A DNA stretch of 62,639 nucleotides from Paracoccus lutimaris (GCF_003337565.1 NZ_QPJL01000020.1:1-62639), one strand, 5' to 3'. Shown: positions 38,970 through 48,724, counted from the first letter of the stretch. Numbers and translations are program-made. The notes: generated by a model from the letters alone, not told the origin.

Positions 38970-39917
38970 ATGGCGGATCAGCCCCCGGTTCTGCGCCACC
39001 CCGAAAAGGCCCATCGTCCCGACCAGCCCCAGCCCAAGAAGCCGGCCTGGATTCGCGTCAAGGCGCCGACCTCGGAGGGCTACAAGCAGACCCGCGACAT
39101 CATGCGGGAAAACCGGCTTTCCACCGTCTGCGAAGAGGCGGGCTGCCCTAATGTCGGCGAATGTTGGAGTCAGGGCCACGCCACCATGATGATCATGGGC
39201 GAGATCTGCACGCGCGGCTGCACCTTCTGCAATGTCGCGACCGGCCGCCCCGATGCGCTGGACGTGTTCGAGCCGGGCCGCGTCGCCCATGCCGTGGCCA
39301 AGCTGGGGCTGAAACATGTCGTCATCACCAGCGTCGACCGCGACGATCTGGACGATGGCGGGGCCGAGCATTTTGCCCAGACCATCCGCGCTATCCGCCA
39401 CCGCTCGCCGGGATCCACCATCGAGGTGCTGACCCCCGACTTCCTGAAATCGGGTCCCGGCGCGCTGGAGGCCGTGGTCGAGGCGCGCCCCGACGTCTTC
39501 AACCACAATCTGGAAACCGTGCCCGGGCTTTACCCGACCGTGCGGCCCGGCGCGCGCTATTTCCATTCGCTGCGCTTGTTGCAGAAGGTCAAGGAACTTG
39601 ACCCCTCGATGTTCACCAAATCGGGCATCATGGTGGGCCTGGGCGAGGACCGGCAGGGCGTCTTGCAGGTCATGGACGACATGCGCGCCGCCGATATCGA
39701 TTTCATGACCATCGGCCAGTATCTGCAGCCGACCCCCAAGCACCACCGTGTCGACCGCTTCGTCACCCCCGAAGAGTTCAAGGGCTATGAGAAATCGGCC
39801 TATGGCAAGGGCTTCCTGATGGTGTCGGCGACGCCGCTGACGCGCTCCTCGTATCACGCGGGCGATGATTTCGCCCGGCTGCGCGACGCGCGGATGGAGA
39901 AGCTGGGCCGGGCATAA
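38970..39917 (+). CDS. lipA: Lipoyl synthase
   Basis: A 315-residue radical-SAM enzyme inserting two sulfurs into octanoyl chains on lipoyl domains. The auxiliary cluster is C54, C59 and C65 ([13 protein letters not shown]), the radical-SAM cluster C80, C84 and C87 (CTRGCTFC), and the C-terminal RSSYHAG holds the conserved Ser. Full length. A reversed copy of the GGATATTT repeat follows, then tRNA-Leu. Confidence 0.97.
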   Translation: MADQPPVLRHPEKAHRPDQPQPKKPAWIRVKAPTSEGYKQTRDIMRENRLSTVCEEAGCPNVGECWSQGHATMMIMGEICTRGCTFCNVATGRPDALDVFEPGRVAHAVAKLGLKHVVITSVDRDDLDDGGAEHFAQTIRAIRHRSPGSTIEVLTPDFLKSGPGALEAVVEARPDVFNHNLETVPGLYPTVRPGARYFHSLRLLQKVKELDPSMFTKSGIMVGLGEDRQGVLQVMDDMRAADIDFMTIGQYLQPTPKHHRVDRFVTPEEFKGYEKSAYGKGFLMVSATPLTRSSYHAGDDFARLRDARMEKLGRA

Positions 39918-39927
39918 GCCCCGCCCG

Positions 39928-39982
39928 CCCTTCTCCTCATGCAAATATCCTGCGGGGGGGCCGGGGGGCGCAAAGCCCCCCG
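39928..39982 (-). repeat. GGATATTT-type intergenic repeat, copy 4 (reversed, with hairpin)
   Basis: Minus strand: GGGGGGCTTTGCGCCCCCC hairpin, then CCCCCCCGCAGGATATTTGC and ATGAGGAGAAGGG. Same architecture as copies 1 and 2 in the opposite orientation, 10 bp after the lipA stop. Confidence 0.75.
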
Positions 39983-40067
39983 TCATCGCGGGACGCAATA
40001 TTGCTGCGGGCCCTTATTGATGTGAGGCCTTGCAAATCCTCGCGCGACATTTTACGCGGATGCTCAG

Positions 40068-40151
40068 GCCCGAGTGGCGGAATGGTAGACGCAGCGGATT
40101 CAAAATCCGCCGCCGCAAGGCATGTCGGTTCGAGTCCGACCTCGGGTACCA
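40068..40151 (+). tRNA. tRNA-Leu, anticodon CAA
   Basis: An 84-base cloverleaf. Acceptor GCCCGAG pairs with CTCGGGT, the D-arm region holds TGGCGGAATGGTAGACGC, the anticodon loop is TTCAAAA with CAA at 40101-40103, a class II variable arm is present, and the T-arm is GTCGGTTCGAGTCCGAC. The 3' CCA is encoded (40149-40151). It reads UUG codons. TTGCAA at 40030 with TTTACG 16-17 bp later may be its promoter. Confidence 0.97.
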
Positions 40152-40267
40152 CCGCAAAATCTGCAAGATCGGATGCGCCTCATTCGGGGCGCCTTTGGCG
40201 TTGCGCAACTCTGGCGCAAGGGTCTGATGGCAGAGAGTCCGGGCGGGGCTCGCTGCGTTTCTCTGGA

Positions 40268-42433
40268 TCAGTGCAGGTCCAGCGCGGCCTTGAAGGCGCC
40301 GCGATAAAGGTCCGACAGGGCGGCCAGATCGGCGCTGTCGCCACCCAGGGACACGGCCTTGCCGCCGAAGCGTCCGGCTGCCACCACCGGCACGCCAGCG
40401 GCCTTGGCTGCATCCATCAGCGCCTTGGCCTGCATGTCCGAACAGGCGACCAGATAGCGGGCCTGATCCTCGCCAAAAAGCTGGCCGATATCGCCGCTGT
40501 CCAGCGTCAGGCCCAGACCGGCGCTCTCGGCCATTTCAAAGGCAGCCAGCGCCAGACCGCCATCCGACAGGTCGGTTGCCGCATTCAGCAGCTTGCGATT
40601 GGCGCGCAGAAATTCGCCGTTGCGGCGCTCGGCGGCCAGATCGACATGGGGGGCGTCGCCCGCCTCGATGCCAAAGGCTTCGGCGGCCAGTGCAGACTGA
40701 CCCAGATGGCCTTGCGTTACGCCGATGACCAGCGCGATGTTGCCGTCATTCGGCCGACCGGCGATCAGATCGTCCAGATGGTCGATCAAGCCGACACCGC
40801 CGATGGTCGGCGTTGGCAGGATGCCCTTGCCGTCGGTTTCATTGTAAAGCGAGACGTTCCCCGAGACGATGGGAAAGTCCAGCGCCGCGCAGGCTTCGCC
40901 GATACCTTTGATCGCACCGACAAGCTGTCCCATGATTTCCGGCTTTTCGGGGTTGCCGAAGTTCAGGTTGTCTGTGGTGGCCAAGGGCCGTGCGCCGCAG
41001 GCGGTCAGGTTGCGATAGGCCTCGGCCACGGCCTGCTTGCCGCCCTCATGGGGGTTTGCCTTAACATAGCGGGGCGTCACATCGCTGGTAAAGGCCAGCG
41101 CCTTGGTCGTGCCATGTACGCGCACGACGCCAGCCCCCAGACCGGGGCGGCGGATCGTGTCGGCGCCGACCTGCGTGTCATACTGTTCCCAGACCCAGCC
41201 CTTATGCGCATAAGACGGGCTGCCGATCAGCGTCTTCAGTGCTGCGATGGGGGTGATGGCGGGTAGGGCGGGCATGGCTGCCGCCGCAGGCGTTTCTACC
41301 CAGGGCCGGTCATATTCGGGCGCGCTTGAGGACAGTTTCGACAGCGGCAGATCGGCCTTGACCTCATTGCCATGGATAATCAGGAAACGGTCCTCGGCGA
41401 TGGTTTCGCCGACAATGGCGAAGTCCAGATCCCATTTTTCAAAGATCGCGCGGGCCTCGGCCTCTTTCTCGGGCTTGAGGACCATCAGCATCCGTTCCTG
41501 GGATTCCGACAGCATCATCTCATAAGCGGTCATGTTGGCTTCGCGCTGCGGCACATGATCCAGGGTCAGCCGGATGCCCAGGCCGCCCTTGTCGCCCATC
41601 TCGACCGCCGAGCAGGTCAGTCCCGCCGCGCCCATGTCCTGAATGGAAATCACGCTGTCGGTCTGCATCAGCTCAAGACAGGCTTCCAGCAGGCATTTTT
41701 CGGTAAAGGGGTCGCCAACCTGCACGGTGGGGCGCTTTTCTTCGATCGTGTCGTCGAATTCGGCCGATGCCATGGTCGCACCGCCGACGCCGTCGCGGCC
41801 GGTCTTGGCGCCCAGATAGACCACCGGCATGCCGACACCCGAGGCGGCCGAGTAGAAGATCTTGTCCGCATCCGCCAGCCCAGCGGCAAAGGCGTTCACA
41901 AGGCAGTTGCCGTCATAGGATTGGTGAAAGCGCACCTCGCCGCCGACATTCGGGACACCAAAGGCGTTGCCATAAGCACCGATGCCTTCGACCACGCCCT
42001 TGACCAGATGTGCGGTCTTGGGGTGTTCGGGGCGACCGAAGGACAGCGCGTCCATGGCGGCGATGGGGCGCGCTCCCATGGTGAAGACATCGCGCAGGAT
42101 GCCGCCCACGCCGGTCGCGGCGCCTTGATGCGGCTCGATATAGCTGGGGTGGTTGTGGCTTTCCATCTTGAAGACCACGGCCTGACCGTCGCCGATATCG
42201 ACGACGCCCGCGTTCTCGCCGGGGCCGCAGATCACCTGCGGGCCGGTCGTGGGAAGGGTACGCAGCCATTTCTTCGAGGATTTGTACGAACAATGCTCGT
42301 TCCACATGGCCGAGAAGATGCCCAGCTCGGTAAAGCTCGGCTCGCGGCCAATGATCTCAAGGATGCGCTGATATTCGTCGGGCTTGAGCCCATGCGAGGC
42401 GATCAGCTCCTCGGTGATCTGCGGTTCGGTCAT
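40268..42433 (-). CDS. purL: Phosphoribosylformylglycinamidine synthase subunit PurL
   Basis: A 721-residue small-type PurL that, with PurS and PurQ, makes FGAM in purine synthesis using ATP and glutamine-derived ammonia. Blocks seen are the start ([20 protein letters not shown]), [36 protein letters not shown] and [20 protein letters not shown], with two AIRS-like halves. Full length; no partner purS/purQ in the window. Confidence 0.97.
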   Translation of the reverse strand: MTEPQITEELIASHGLKPDEYQRILEIIGREPSFTELGIFSAMWNEHCSYKSSKKWLRTLPTTGPQVICGPGENAGVVDIGDGQAVVFKMESHNHPSYIEPHQGAATGVGGILRDVFTMGARPIAAMDALSFGRPEHPKTAHLVKGVVEGIGAYGNAFGVPNVGGEVRFHQSYDGNCLVNAFAAGLADADKIFYSAASGVGMPVVYLGAKTGRDGVGGATMASAEFDDTIEEKRPTVQVGDPFTEKCLLEACLELMQTDSVISIQDMGAAGLTCSAVEMGDKGGLGIRLTLDHVPQREANMTAYEMMLSESQERMLMVLKPEKEAEARAIFEKWDLDFAIVGETIAEDRFLIIHGNEVKADLPLSKLSSSAPEYDRPWVETPAAAAMPALPAITPIAALKTLIGSPSYAHKGWVWEQYDTQVGADTIRRPGLGAGVVRVHGTTKALAFTSDVTPRYVKANPHEGGKQAVAEAYRNLTACGARPLATTDNLNFGNPEKPEIMGQLVGAIKGIGEACAALDFPIVSGNVSLYNETDGKGILPTPTIGGVGLIDHLDDLIAGRPNDGNIALVIGVTQGHLGQSALAAEAFGIEAGDAPHVDLAAERRNGEFLRANRKLLNAATDLSDGGLALAAFEMAESAGLGLTLDSGDIGQLFGEDQARYLVACSDMQAKALMDAAKAAGVPVVAAGRFGGKAVSLGGDSADLAALSDLYRGAFKAALDLH

Positions 42434-42532
42434 GCTGGCCCCTTTCCCCGGTATTTCCGGCCTTTTAAGCGGCGGCGGCTGGTTAGGAAAGAGGCGGGCG
42501 CGGCCAGAGGCAAAAATGCCTTGGCGCAGGGC

Positions 42533-42615
42533 AAAAAAAAGCCGGGCATGAAGCCCGGCTCAAGTCCAACAGGGAGGTTGAAGGTTATGAGAGTTTCCTC
42601 AAATCATCCCCTTCG
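42533..42615 (-). ncRNA. Candidate small RNA B, CCUCCC-loop type
   Basis: Minus strand, about 83 bases. Near the 3' end TTCAAC-CTCCCT-GTTGGA makes a hairpin with CUCCCU in the loop, followed by the terminator GCCGGGC-TTCAT-GCCCGGC and T8. It shares CCTCCCTGTTGGACT and layout with candidate A. A short stem GAG-GAAA-CTC lies in the 5' half. The promoter at 42622-42650 is good. No open frame of note is present. Confidence 0.72.
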
Positions 42616-42621
42616 CCGTCC

Positions 42622-42650
42622 CAGATAGGGAGAGTTCCCCAGCGGTTCAA
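42622..42650 (-). promoter_or_regulatory. Sigma70-like promoter of small RNA B
   Basis: On the minus strand TTGAAC (42650-42645) is followed after exactly 17 bp by TATCTG (42627-42622). Start of transcription is expected near 42615. It lies in the gap downstream of the lysR stop at 42740. Confidence 0.65.
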
Positions 42651-42739
42651 GGATGAACTGCGCATTCGCAGACATGGCCGATATGCGTTCTGCGAATATC
42701 TGTGGCAGATGTGCCGCGCATCTGCCGCGCAAGGCGGCA

Positions 42740-43657
42740 TCAGGCGGATTGCGCGGCCGGCTCGTCCTCGGCCTGATGCTTGCGGATGGACTGGATTTCC
42801 TCAAGCACGAAGTCGCGGAAGGCGGTGACGCGCCGCGAGGTCCGCAATTCCTCGGGGAAGGCCAGAAAGACCGGCACCTCGCCCGATTCGATATCTGGCA
42901 AGACCCGGACAAGATTGGGGAAATCTGCGGTCAGATAGTCCGGCAGCACACCGATGCCGACATGGTTCAGCACGCCTTGCAGCACGCCGAAATAGTTGTT
43001 CACCATCAGCGTCGAGGTCATGTTCAGCGCCAAAAGTGCCTGCGACAGCACCGCGCCCGAGCTGACCTGTGGGGTCTGCGGGTTCTGGCAGATCAGCCGA
43101 TGCGTGGCCATGTCGTCAAAGACGGCCGGCGTTCCTGCCCGCTCAAGATATTCCGGCGTGGCATAAAGCCGCATGCGGATGTTCAGCAGCCGGCGGCGGA
43201 TCAGGTCCTGCTGGCTGGGTTCCTTCATGCGGATGGCGACGTCTGCCTCGCGCATGGGCAGGTCAAGGATGCGTTCCTCCAGCATCAGGTCGATTTTCAG
43301 ATCGGGATAGCGCTCGTATAGCTTGGCCAGGCGCGGCACCAGCCACATGCTTCCGAAGCCGGTGGTGGTGGTGACCTTCAACTCGCCAAAGACGTTTTCC
43401 TCGCTGTCGCGGATGCGGGCCGAGGTGGTGTCCAGCTTGCGCACCATCTGCGAGGTGGCCTCGAACAGCAGCTCGCCCTGTTCGGTCAGAATCAGCCCGC
43501 GGGCATGGCGGTGAAACAGGGTGGTGCCAAGCGAATCCTCCAGCGCGCGGATCTGGCGGCTGACCGCCGATTGCGACAGGTGCAACACGTCGCCGGCATG
43601 GGTCAGGCTGCCCGCATCGGCAACGGCATGAAATATTCTTAGCTTGTCCCAGTCCAT
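42740..43657 (-). CDS. LysR-family transcriptional regulator
   Basis: A 305-residue regulator. Winged helix-turn-helix at residues 1-60 (LRIFHAVADAGSLTHAGDVL, then SQSAVSRQIRALEDSLGTTL), with a periplasmic-binding-like effector domain after about 90. It diverges from the indolepyruvate ferredoxin oxidoreductase-type gene across a 158-bp region carrying inverted repeats, so it probably controls that gene and itself. Effector unknown. A stem GCAGATG/CATCTGC 14 bp after the stop (42704-42725) lacks a U-tract. Confidence 0.9.
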   Translation of the reverse strand: MDWDKLRIFHAVADAGSLTHAGDVLHLSQSAVSRQIRALEDSLGTTLFHRHARGLILTEQGELLFEATSQMVRKLDTTSARIRDSEENVFGELKVTTTTGFGSMWLVPRLAKLYERYPDLKIDLMLEERILDLPMREADVAIRMKEPSQQDLIRRRLLNIRMRLYATPEYLERAGTPAVFDDMATHRLICQNPQTPQVSSGAVLSQALLALNMTSTLMVNNYFGVLQGVLNHVGIGVLPDYLTADFPNLVRVLPDIESGEVPVFLAFPEELRTSRRVTAFRDFVLEEIQSIRKHQAEDEPAAQSA

Positions 43658-43679
43658 AATATTGCTTTCTTGCGGTATC

Positions 43680-43780
43680 AGCTATGCAATTTGCGCAACC
43701 CTTATCATAGCTGCCCCAGCAAACAAATCAGGAAAAATACGCAGAAAATCCTTTATCGGTCAGGATCACTGACCTATAAT
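43680..43780 (+). promoter_or_regulatory. Divergent control region of lysR and the ferredoxin oxidoreductase gene
   Basis: AGCTATG (43680-43686) and CATAGCT (43706-43712) form a 7-bp inverted repeat 19 bp apart, of LysR-site type. Further right, GGTCA-GGATCAC-TGACC (43758-43774) abuts a perfect TATAAT (43775-43780). A -35 box at 17 bp (TTTATC) is poor, which suits an activated promoter. Confidence 0.6.
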
Positions 43781-43815
43781 GAGGGGGAAACAGCCATCAA
43801 GCTAGGGAGAGCCAG

Positions 43816-46800
43816 ATGAGCGTCCAGGAATTTTCTCTCGCCGATCGTTTTGACCTGTCGAAACGCCATGTGCTCTTGAACGGCACGCAGGCGCTGGTGC
43901 GGCTGATGCTGATGCAGGCTGCGCGCGACAAGGCGGCGGGTCTGAACACGGCCGGCTTTGTCACCGGCTATCGTGGCTCGCCTCTGGGCGGGGTCGATCT
44001 GCAGATGATGAAGTCGAAAAAGGAACTGACGGTAGCCAATGTCCTGTTCCAGCCGGGCCTGAACGAGGATCTGGCAGCGACCTCGATCTGGGGTACCCAG
44101 CAGGCCGAGCTGCGCGGCGAGGGGAAATATGACGGCGTCTATGGGCTGTGGTATGGCAAGGGGCCGGGGGTGGATCGCACCGGCGACGTGATGCGCCATG
44201 CCAATATGGCCGGCTCCTCGCGCCATGGCGGCGTGGTCATGGCCATGGGTGACGACCATACCGGCGAAAGCTCGACCGTGCTGCACCAGTCCGACTGGGC
44301 GATGGTCGATGCCTATATTCCGGTGCTGTCGCCGGCGGGCGTGCAGGAAATTCTGGATTTCGGCCTTTACGGTTTCGCGCTGTCGCGTTTCGCGGGTGTC
44401 TGGACCGGGCTGAAGACCATGAAGGACACGGTCGAGGCGACCAGCGTCGTCGATGGCGACCCGTCGCGGCTGAATTTCGTCCTGCCGAATTTCGCCATGC
44501 CCGAGGGCGGGCTGAACATCCGCCTGCGCGACACCCCCGTCGCGCAAGAGGCGCGGATGATCGACTATAAGCGTTTCGCCGCCGAGGCATTCGCCCGCGC
44601 CAACAAGATCGACCGCGTGGTCTGGGGCAAGCCCGGCGCCCGCATCGGCTTTGTCGCCGCCGGCAAGAACTGGCTGGATCTGGTCCATGCCATGGCGCTT
44701 TTGGGCATTGACGAGGCCGAGGCCGACCGGCTGGGGATCTCGACCTACAAGGTCGGGCAGACCTGGCCCATGGACATGAAATCCTTTCAGGAATGGTCTG
44801 AAAACCTTGAGGTTATCGTCGTCGTCGAGGAAAAGCGCAAACTGATCGAGGTGCAGGTCAAGGAGGCGATCTTTGACAACCGCCACGGCCGCCGGGTGCT
44901 GGGTTGGAAGCATGACCGCACCGGCGAGGAACTGTTCCCGACCCGCTATGCGCTGGACCCGGTGGTCATCGCGCAAAAGCTGGGCGGCATCCTGATCGAG
45001 GAGGGCCGCGGCACCGAGGGCATCAAGGCCGGTCTTGACCGCCTGATCGAGGTGCGCCGCAACGACAACGCGCCCGAGATTGCCGTCAGAACCCCTTGGT
45101 TCTGCTCGGGTTGTCCGCATAACAGCTCGACCCGTCTGCCCGAGGGCTCGCGCGCCTATGCCGGGATCGGCTGCCATTACATGGTGCAGTGGATGGGCCG
45201 CGACACCGAGGGCTTCACCCATATGGGCGGCGAGGGCGTGAATTGGGTCGGCGAGGCCCCGTTCAGCAAAAGAAATCATGTTTTCCAAAATCTTGGGGAT
45301 GGAACCTATAATCATTCTGGGTCTTTGGCGATCCGCGCCGCCATGGCTGCGGGCACCAATATCACCTACAAGATCCTGTTCAACGATGCCGTCGCCATGA
45401 CCGGCGGCCAGCCGAACGAAGGGGGCCTGACCGCGCCGCAGATCGTGCGCGAATTGCAGGCCATGGGCGTCAAGCCGGTGATCGCCGTCTATGACGAGAA
45501 AGAGGAAATCGACCGCAGCCAGTTCCCCTCGGATCTGCGCTTCGAGGAGCGTGCCTCGATGCTGGCGGTGCAAAAGGAACTGGGGGACGTCTCTGGCGTC
45601 AGCGCCATCGTCTATATCCAGACCTGCGCCGCCGAAAAGCGCCGCCGCCGCAAGCGCGGCAAGTTCCCCGACCCGGATCGCCGCGTCTGGATCAACCCCG
45701 AGGTCTGCGAAGGCTGCGGCGATTGCGGGGTGCAGTCGAACTGCGTCTCGATCGTGCCCAAGGATACCGAACTGGGCCGCAAGCGCGCCATCGACCAGTC
45801 CAGTTGCAACAAGGATTACAGCTGCGTCAAAGGCTTCTGCCCCAGTTTTGTCTCAGTCCGGGGGGCGAAACTGCGCAGGCCCAAGGCGGCGGCCCTGGAC
45901 CTGCCGGCGATGCCCGCGCCCACGCTGCCCGTCATTCAGGGCACACATAACGTCGTCATCACCGGTGTCGGCGGCACCGGCGTCGTGACCATCGGTGCGG
46001 TGCTGGCGCAGGCCGCCCATATCGACGGCAAGGGCGCTGGCATGATGGAAATGGCGGGCCTCGCGCAAAAGGGTGGCGCTGTCCATATCCACCTGCGTCT
46101 GGCTGATGCGCCCGAGGAAATCAGCGCCATTCGCGTCGCCGTGGGAGAGGCGGATTGCATCATCGGCGGCGATCTGGTGGTCAGCGGCGGCGCCAAGACC
46201 ATCGGGCTGATGACCAAGGGCCGGACCGGCGCCGTGGTCAATGATCATGAGATCGTGACCGGCGACTTCACCCGGCTGCGCGATTTCCAGGTGCCCTCGG
46301 ACCGGTTGCGGCTGTCGCTTGAGGCCCGGCTGGGTAATGACAAGGTCGCGTTTTTCGATGCCTCGACGCTGGCGCTGCGGCTGCTGGGGGACTCGATCTA
46401 TTCCAACATGCTGGTCCTGGGCGCAGCCTGGCAGCAGGGTCTGTTGCCGCTGACCGAGGACGCGATTCTGCAAGCGATCGAGATCAATGGCGCCAAGTTC
46501 GCGGAAAACCAGCGCGCTTTCCAGATCGGCCGCTGGGCGATGCTGCATGCAGATGCCGCGACCGAGGTGATCCGGGGGACCGAAACCGAGGAAGCGCAGG
46601 TCGATCCGGTCGAATACCGCGCTGCGCGTCTGGTCGAATATCAGGATCAGGCGCTGGCGGACCGTTTCCGCAAGCTGGTGGCGATGGCGCCTGCCGATCT
46701 GCAGGACAGCGTCGCCAAGGGCTATTACAAGCTTCTGGCCTATAAGGACGAATACGAGGTCGCGCGGCTGCATCTGAGCACCGCCGCGCAGGTCGCCGAA

Positions 46801-47217
46801 GAGTTCGAGGATGGCGGCAAGATCTCGTTCCACCTGGCGCCGCCGATCCTGCCCGGGCGCGATCCGGACGGGCGGCCGCTGAAGCGCGAATTCGGCGCCT
46901 GGGTGATGCCGGTCTTTCGTCTGCTGGCCAGGATGAAGGGGCTGCGTGGCACGGCGCTGGATCCCTTTGGCTGGCTGGCCGAGCGCCGCGCCGAACGCGC
47001 CGCCATCGCAGAGTACGAGACCGACCTGCGCGAGGTCCTGCCGTTGACGACCCCCGCCACGCTGGGGCTGATCCGCGAGTTGGCCGAACTGCCCTTGTCG
47101 GTGCGCGGCTATGGCACGGTCAAGGAGGCCTCGGCGCATGATGCAGCCACCCGCCGCGTTGCACTGCTGGAGGCGATCCGGCAGGGCGGCTCGCCGATGG
47201 CGCAGGCGGCTGAGTAA
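43816..47217 (+). CDS. Indolepyruvate ferredoxin oxidoreductase family protein, alpha-beta fused
   Basis: An 1133-residue TPP- and iron-sulfur enzyme that oxidatively decarboxylates aryl pyruvates (or related 2-oxoacids) to acyl-CoA. Order: pyrimidine-binding domain (GFVTGYRGSPLGGVDLQMM), cysteine motif FCSGCPHN (about 428), TPP motif GDG (about 493), a 4Fe-4S motif CEGCGDCGVQSNC (about 630), and the gamma domain GVGGTGVVTIGAVLAQAA (about 716). It is a single-gene version of IorA+IorB as in many alphaproteobacteria. AGGGAGA precedes ATG. DNA 45262-45331, over the TPP motif, uses AT-rich rare codons. Confidence 0.88.
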   Translation: MSVQEFSLADRFDLSKRHVLLNGTQALVRLMLMQAARDKAAGLNTAGFVTGYRGSPLGGVDLQMMKSKKELTVANVLFQPGLNEDLAATSIWGTQQAELRGEGKYDGVYGLWYGKGPGVDRTGDVMRHANMAGSSRHGGVVMAMGDDHTGESSTVLHQSDWAMVDAYIPVLSPAGVQEILDFGLYGFALSRFAGVWTGLKTMKDTVEATSVVDGDPSRLNFVLPNFAMPEGGLNIRLRDTPVAQEARMIDYKRFAAEAFARANKIDRVVWGKPGARIGFVAAGKNWLDLVHAMALLGIDEAEADRLGISTYKVGQTWPMDMKSFQEWSENLEVIVVVEEKRKLIEVQVKEAIFDNRHGRRVLGWKHDRTGEELFPTRYALDPVVIAQKLGGILIEEGRGTEGIKAGLDRLIEVRRNDNAPEIAVRTPWFCSGCPHNSSTRLPEGSRAYAGIGCHYMVQWMGRDTEGFTHMGGEGVNWVGEAPFSKRNHVFQNLGDGTYNHSGSLAIRAAMAAGTNITYKILFNDAVAMTGGQPNEGGLTAPQIVRELQAMGVKPVIAVYDEKEEIDRSQFPSDLRFEERASMLAVQKELGDVSGVSAIVYIQTCAAEKRRRRKRGKFPDPDRRVWINPEVCEGCGDCGVQSNCVSIVPKDTELGRKRAIDQSSCNKDYSCVKGFCPSFVSVRGAKLRRPKAAALDLPAMPAPTLPVIQGTHNVVITGVGGTGVVTIGAVLAQAAHIDGKGAGMMEMAGLAQKGGAVHIHLRLADAPEEISAIRVAVGEADCIIGGDLVVSGGAKTIGLMTKGRTGAVVNDHEIVTGDFTRLRDFQVPSDRLRLSLEARLGNDKVAFFDASTLALRLLGDSIYSNMLVLGAAWQQGLLPLTEDAILQAIEINGAKFAENQRAFQIGRWAMLHADAATEVIRGTETEEAQVDPVEYRAARLVEYQDQALADRFRKLVAMAPADLQDSVAKGYYKLLAYKDEYEVARLHLSTAAQVAEEFEDGGKISFHLAPPILPGRDPDGRPLKREFGAWVMPVFRLLARMKGLRGTALDPFGWLAERRAERAAIAEYETDLREVLPLTTPATLGLIRELAELPLSVRGYGTVKEASAHDAATRRVALLEAIRQGGSPMAQAAE

Positions 47218-47296
47218 GGGAAAGCGCGTGACATAAGTCATGGTGTTTGCCTGCGCCGCGCCCTAAACAAGGCGCGTCGCGAGCAGGAGGCTAGTC

Positions 47297-48115
47297 ATGG
47301 CAGTGGGCGTATTCGATTCGGGTCTGGGCGGTCTGACGGTCCTTGACGCCGTGGCCCGCCGACAGCCCGATCTGCCGCTGGTCTATCTGGGCGACAACAA
47401 GCACACGCCCTATGGCGTGCGCGACGCCGAGGACATCTTCAACCTGACCTGCGCGGGTGTCGAGCGGCTTTGGGCTGAAGGCTGCGATCTGGTCATTCTG
47501 GCCTGCAACACTGCCTCGGCTGCTGCGCTGAAACGCATGCAGGAAACCTGGCTGCCGGCCGACAAGCGCGTGCTGGGCGTCTTTGTCCCGATGATCGAGG
47601 CGCTGACCGAACGCCGCTGGGGCGACAATTCCCCTCCGCGCGAGGTTGCGGTCAAGCATGTGGCGCTGTTTGCGACCCCTGCCACCGTGGCCAGCCGCGC
47701 CTTTCAGCGCGAACTGGCCTTTCGCGCCATCGGCGTCGATGTCGAGGCGCAGCCCTGCGGCGGCGTCGTCGACGCGATCGAGCAGGGCGACGAGATCCTG
47801 GCCGAGGCGCTGGTCGCCAGCCATGTCGAGGCGCTTTTGCGCCGCATGCCCCATCCCGAGGCCGCCATTCTGGGCTGCACCCATTACCCGCTGGTTCAGG
47901 ACGCCTTCCAGAAGGCGCTGGGGCCAAAGGTCAGGGTCTATTCCCAGCCGATGCTGGTTGCCGAAAGCCTTGACGATTACCTTAAACGCCACCCCGAGAT
48001 GCTGGGCACGGGCACCGGCACGCGGTTCCTGACCACGGGCGATCCCGCCCGCGTCTCGGGCAAGGCCACGCAATTCCTGCGCCAACCGATCCGCTTTGAA
48101 AGCGCGGGGAGCTGA
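47297..48115 (+). CDS. murI: Glutamate racemase
   Basis: A 272-residue cofactor-free racemase making D-glutamate for peptidoglycan. Catalytic cysteines are C70 in ILACNTAS and C194 in [10 protein letters not shown], and the start [15 protein letters not shown] is typical. Ribosome site GGAGG. It precedes ccmE by 12 bp, a linkage probably only transcriptional. Confidence 0.95.
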   Translation: MAVGVFDSGLGGLTVLDAVARRQPDLPLVYLGDNKHTPYGVRDAEDIFNLTCAGVERLWAEGCDLVILACNTASAAALKRMQETWLPADKRVLGVFVPMIEALTERRWGDNSPPREVAVKHVALFATPATVASRAFQRELAFRAIGVDVEAQPCGGVVDAIEQGDEILAEALVASHVEALLRRMPHPEAAILGCTHYPLVQDAFQKALGPKVRVYSQPMLVAESLDDYLKRHPEMLGTGTGTRFLTTGDPARVSGKATQFLRQPIRFESAGS

Positions 48116-48127
48116 AGGACAAACCGA

Positions 48128-48571
48128 ATGAAATCGCTGAAGAAAAAGCGCCGCATCCAGATCATCATTGCCGCTGCCGTGGCGCTGGTGCTGGCCGTGG
48201 GGCTGATCGGCTATGGGTTCCGTGACGGGATCAACCTGTATCGCTCGCCCAGCCAGATGACCGAAAATCCCCCGGCCCTTGGCGAGGTGTTCCGCCTTGG
48301 CGGGCTGGTCGAGACCGGCACCTTGCAGCGCGGCGCCAGCGAGACCGTCAGCTTCAAGGTGACCGATGGCGGCGCCTCGGTCCCGGTGCGCTTTACCGGC
48401 GTGCTGCCGGATCTTTTTGCCGAGGGGCAGGGCATGATCGGCACCGGCGCCATGGAGGGCGACACCTTTGTCGCGACCGAGATCCTGGCCAAGCATGACG
48501 AGAATTACATGCCGCGCGAGGTCATCGACTCGTTGAAGGAACAAGGGGTCTATGAGGATCCGAACTCCTGA
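48128..48571 (+). CDS. ccmE: Cytochrome c maturation heme chaperone CcmE
   Basis: A 147-residue periplasmic heme chaperone with an N-terminal anchor (residues 10-30, IQIIIAAAVALVLAVGLIGY). The OB-fold ends in AKHDENYMP, where H123 binds heme covalently and Y127 is the axial ligand. It hands heme to CcmF/CcmH. Its downstream partners ccmF and ccmH are 1.4 kb away, split off by the endolysin-holin pair. Confidence 0.96.
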   Translation: MKSLKKKRRIQIIIAAAVALVLAVGLIGYGFRDGINLYRSPSQMTENPPALGEVFRLGGLVETGTLQRGASETVSFKVTDGGASVPVRFTGVLPDLFAEGQGMIGTGAMEGDTFVATEILAKHDENYMPREVIDSLKEQGVYEDPNS

Positions 48572-48591
48572 GCCGGACTTCGCCGCCGCGA

Positions 48592-48618
48592 CATGGATAT
48601 TTGGATGAAGAAGAAAGG
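48592..48618 (+). repeat. GGATATTT-type intergenic repeat, copy 5 (short form)
   Basis: ATGGATATTTGGATGAAGAA followed by GAAAGGG, nearly identical to copy 3, 20 bp after the ccmE stop and just before the control region of the endolysin gene. Confidence 0.7.
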
Positions 48619-48627
48619 GCCTGCCGT

Positions 48628-48672
48628 GCAACGCACGATGGGTCAACGCGCGCAACGCGCGATGGGTTAACG
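48628..48672 (+). repeat. Tandem 21-bp repeat ahead of the endolysin gene
   Basis: GCAACGCACGATGGGTCAAC-G (48628-48648) and GCAACGCGCGATGGGTTAAC-G (48652-48672) match at 19 of 21 bases with a 24-bp period. The second copy carries the left half of the CtrA-type box (TTAA); in the first copy that position reads TCAA. Confidence 0.8.
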
Positions 48673-48704
48673 AAAGGTTAACCGGATCGGTCCAGCCTTT
48701 ATCC
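48667..48704 (+). promoter_or_regulatory. CtrA-type box and putative promoter of the lysis pair
   Basis: TTAA (48667-48670), CGAAAGG (7 bp) and TTAA (48678-48681) match the alphaproteobacterial CtrA consensus TTAA-N7-TTAA exactly. With the right half taken as -35, a -10-like TTATCC lies at 48699-48704, 17 bp on. The endolysin ATG follows at 48725. Confidence 0.72.
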
Positions 48705-48724
48705 CATTCACAGTGGGGGCTGGG

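Noticed and set aside
42704..42725. GCAGATG/CATCTGC stem after lysR as an intrinsic terminator
   Set aside because: No T-tract follows on the minus strand; it may only stabilise RNA ends.
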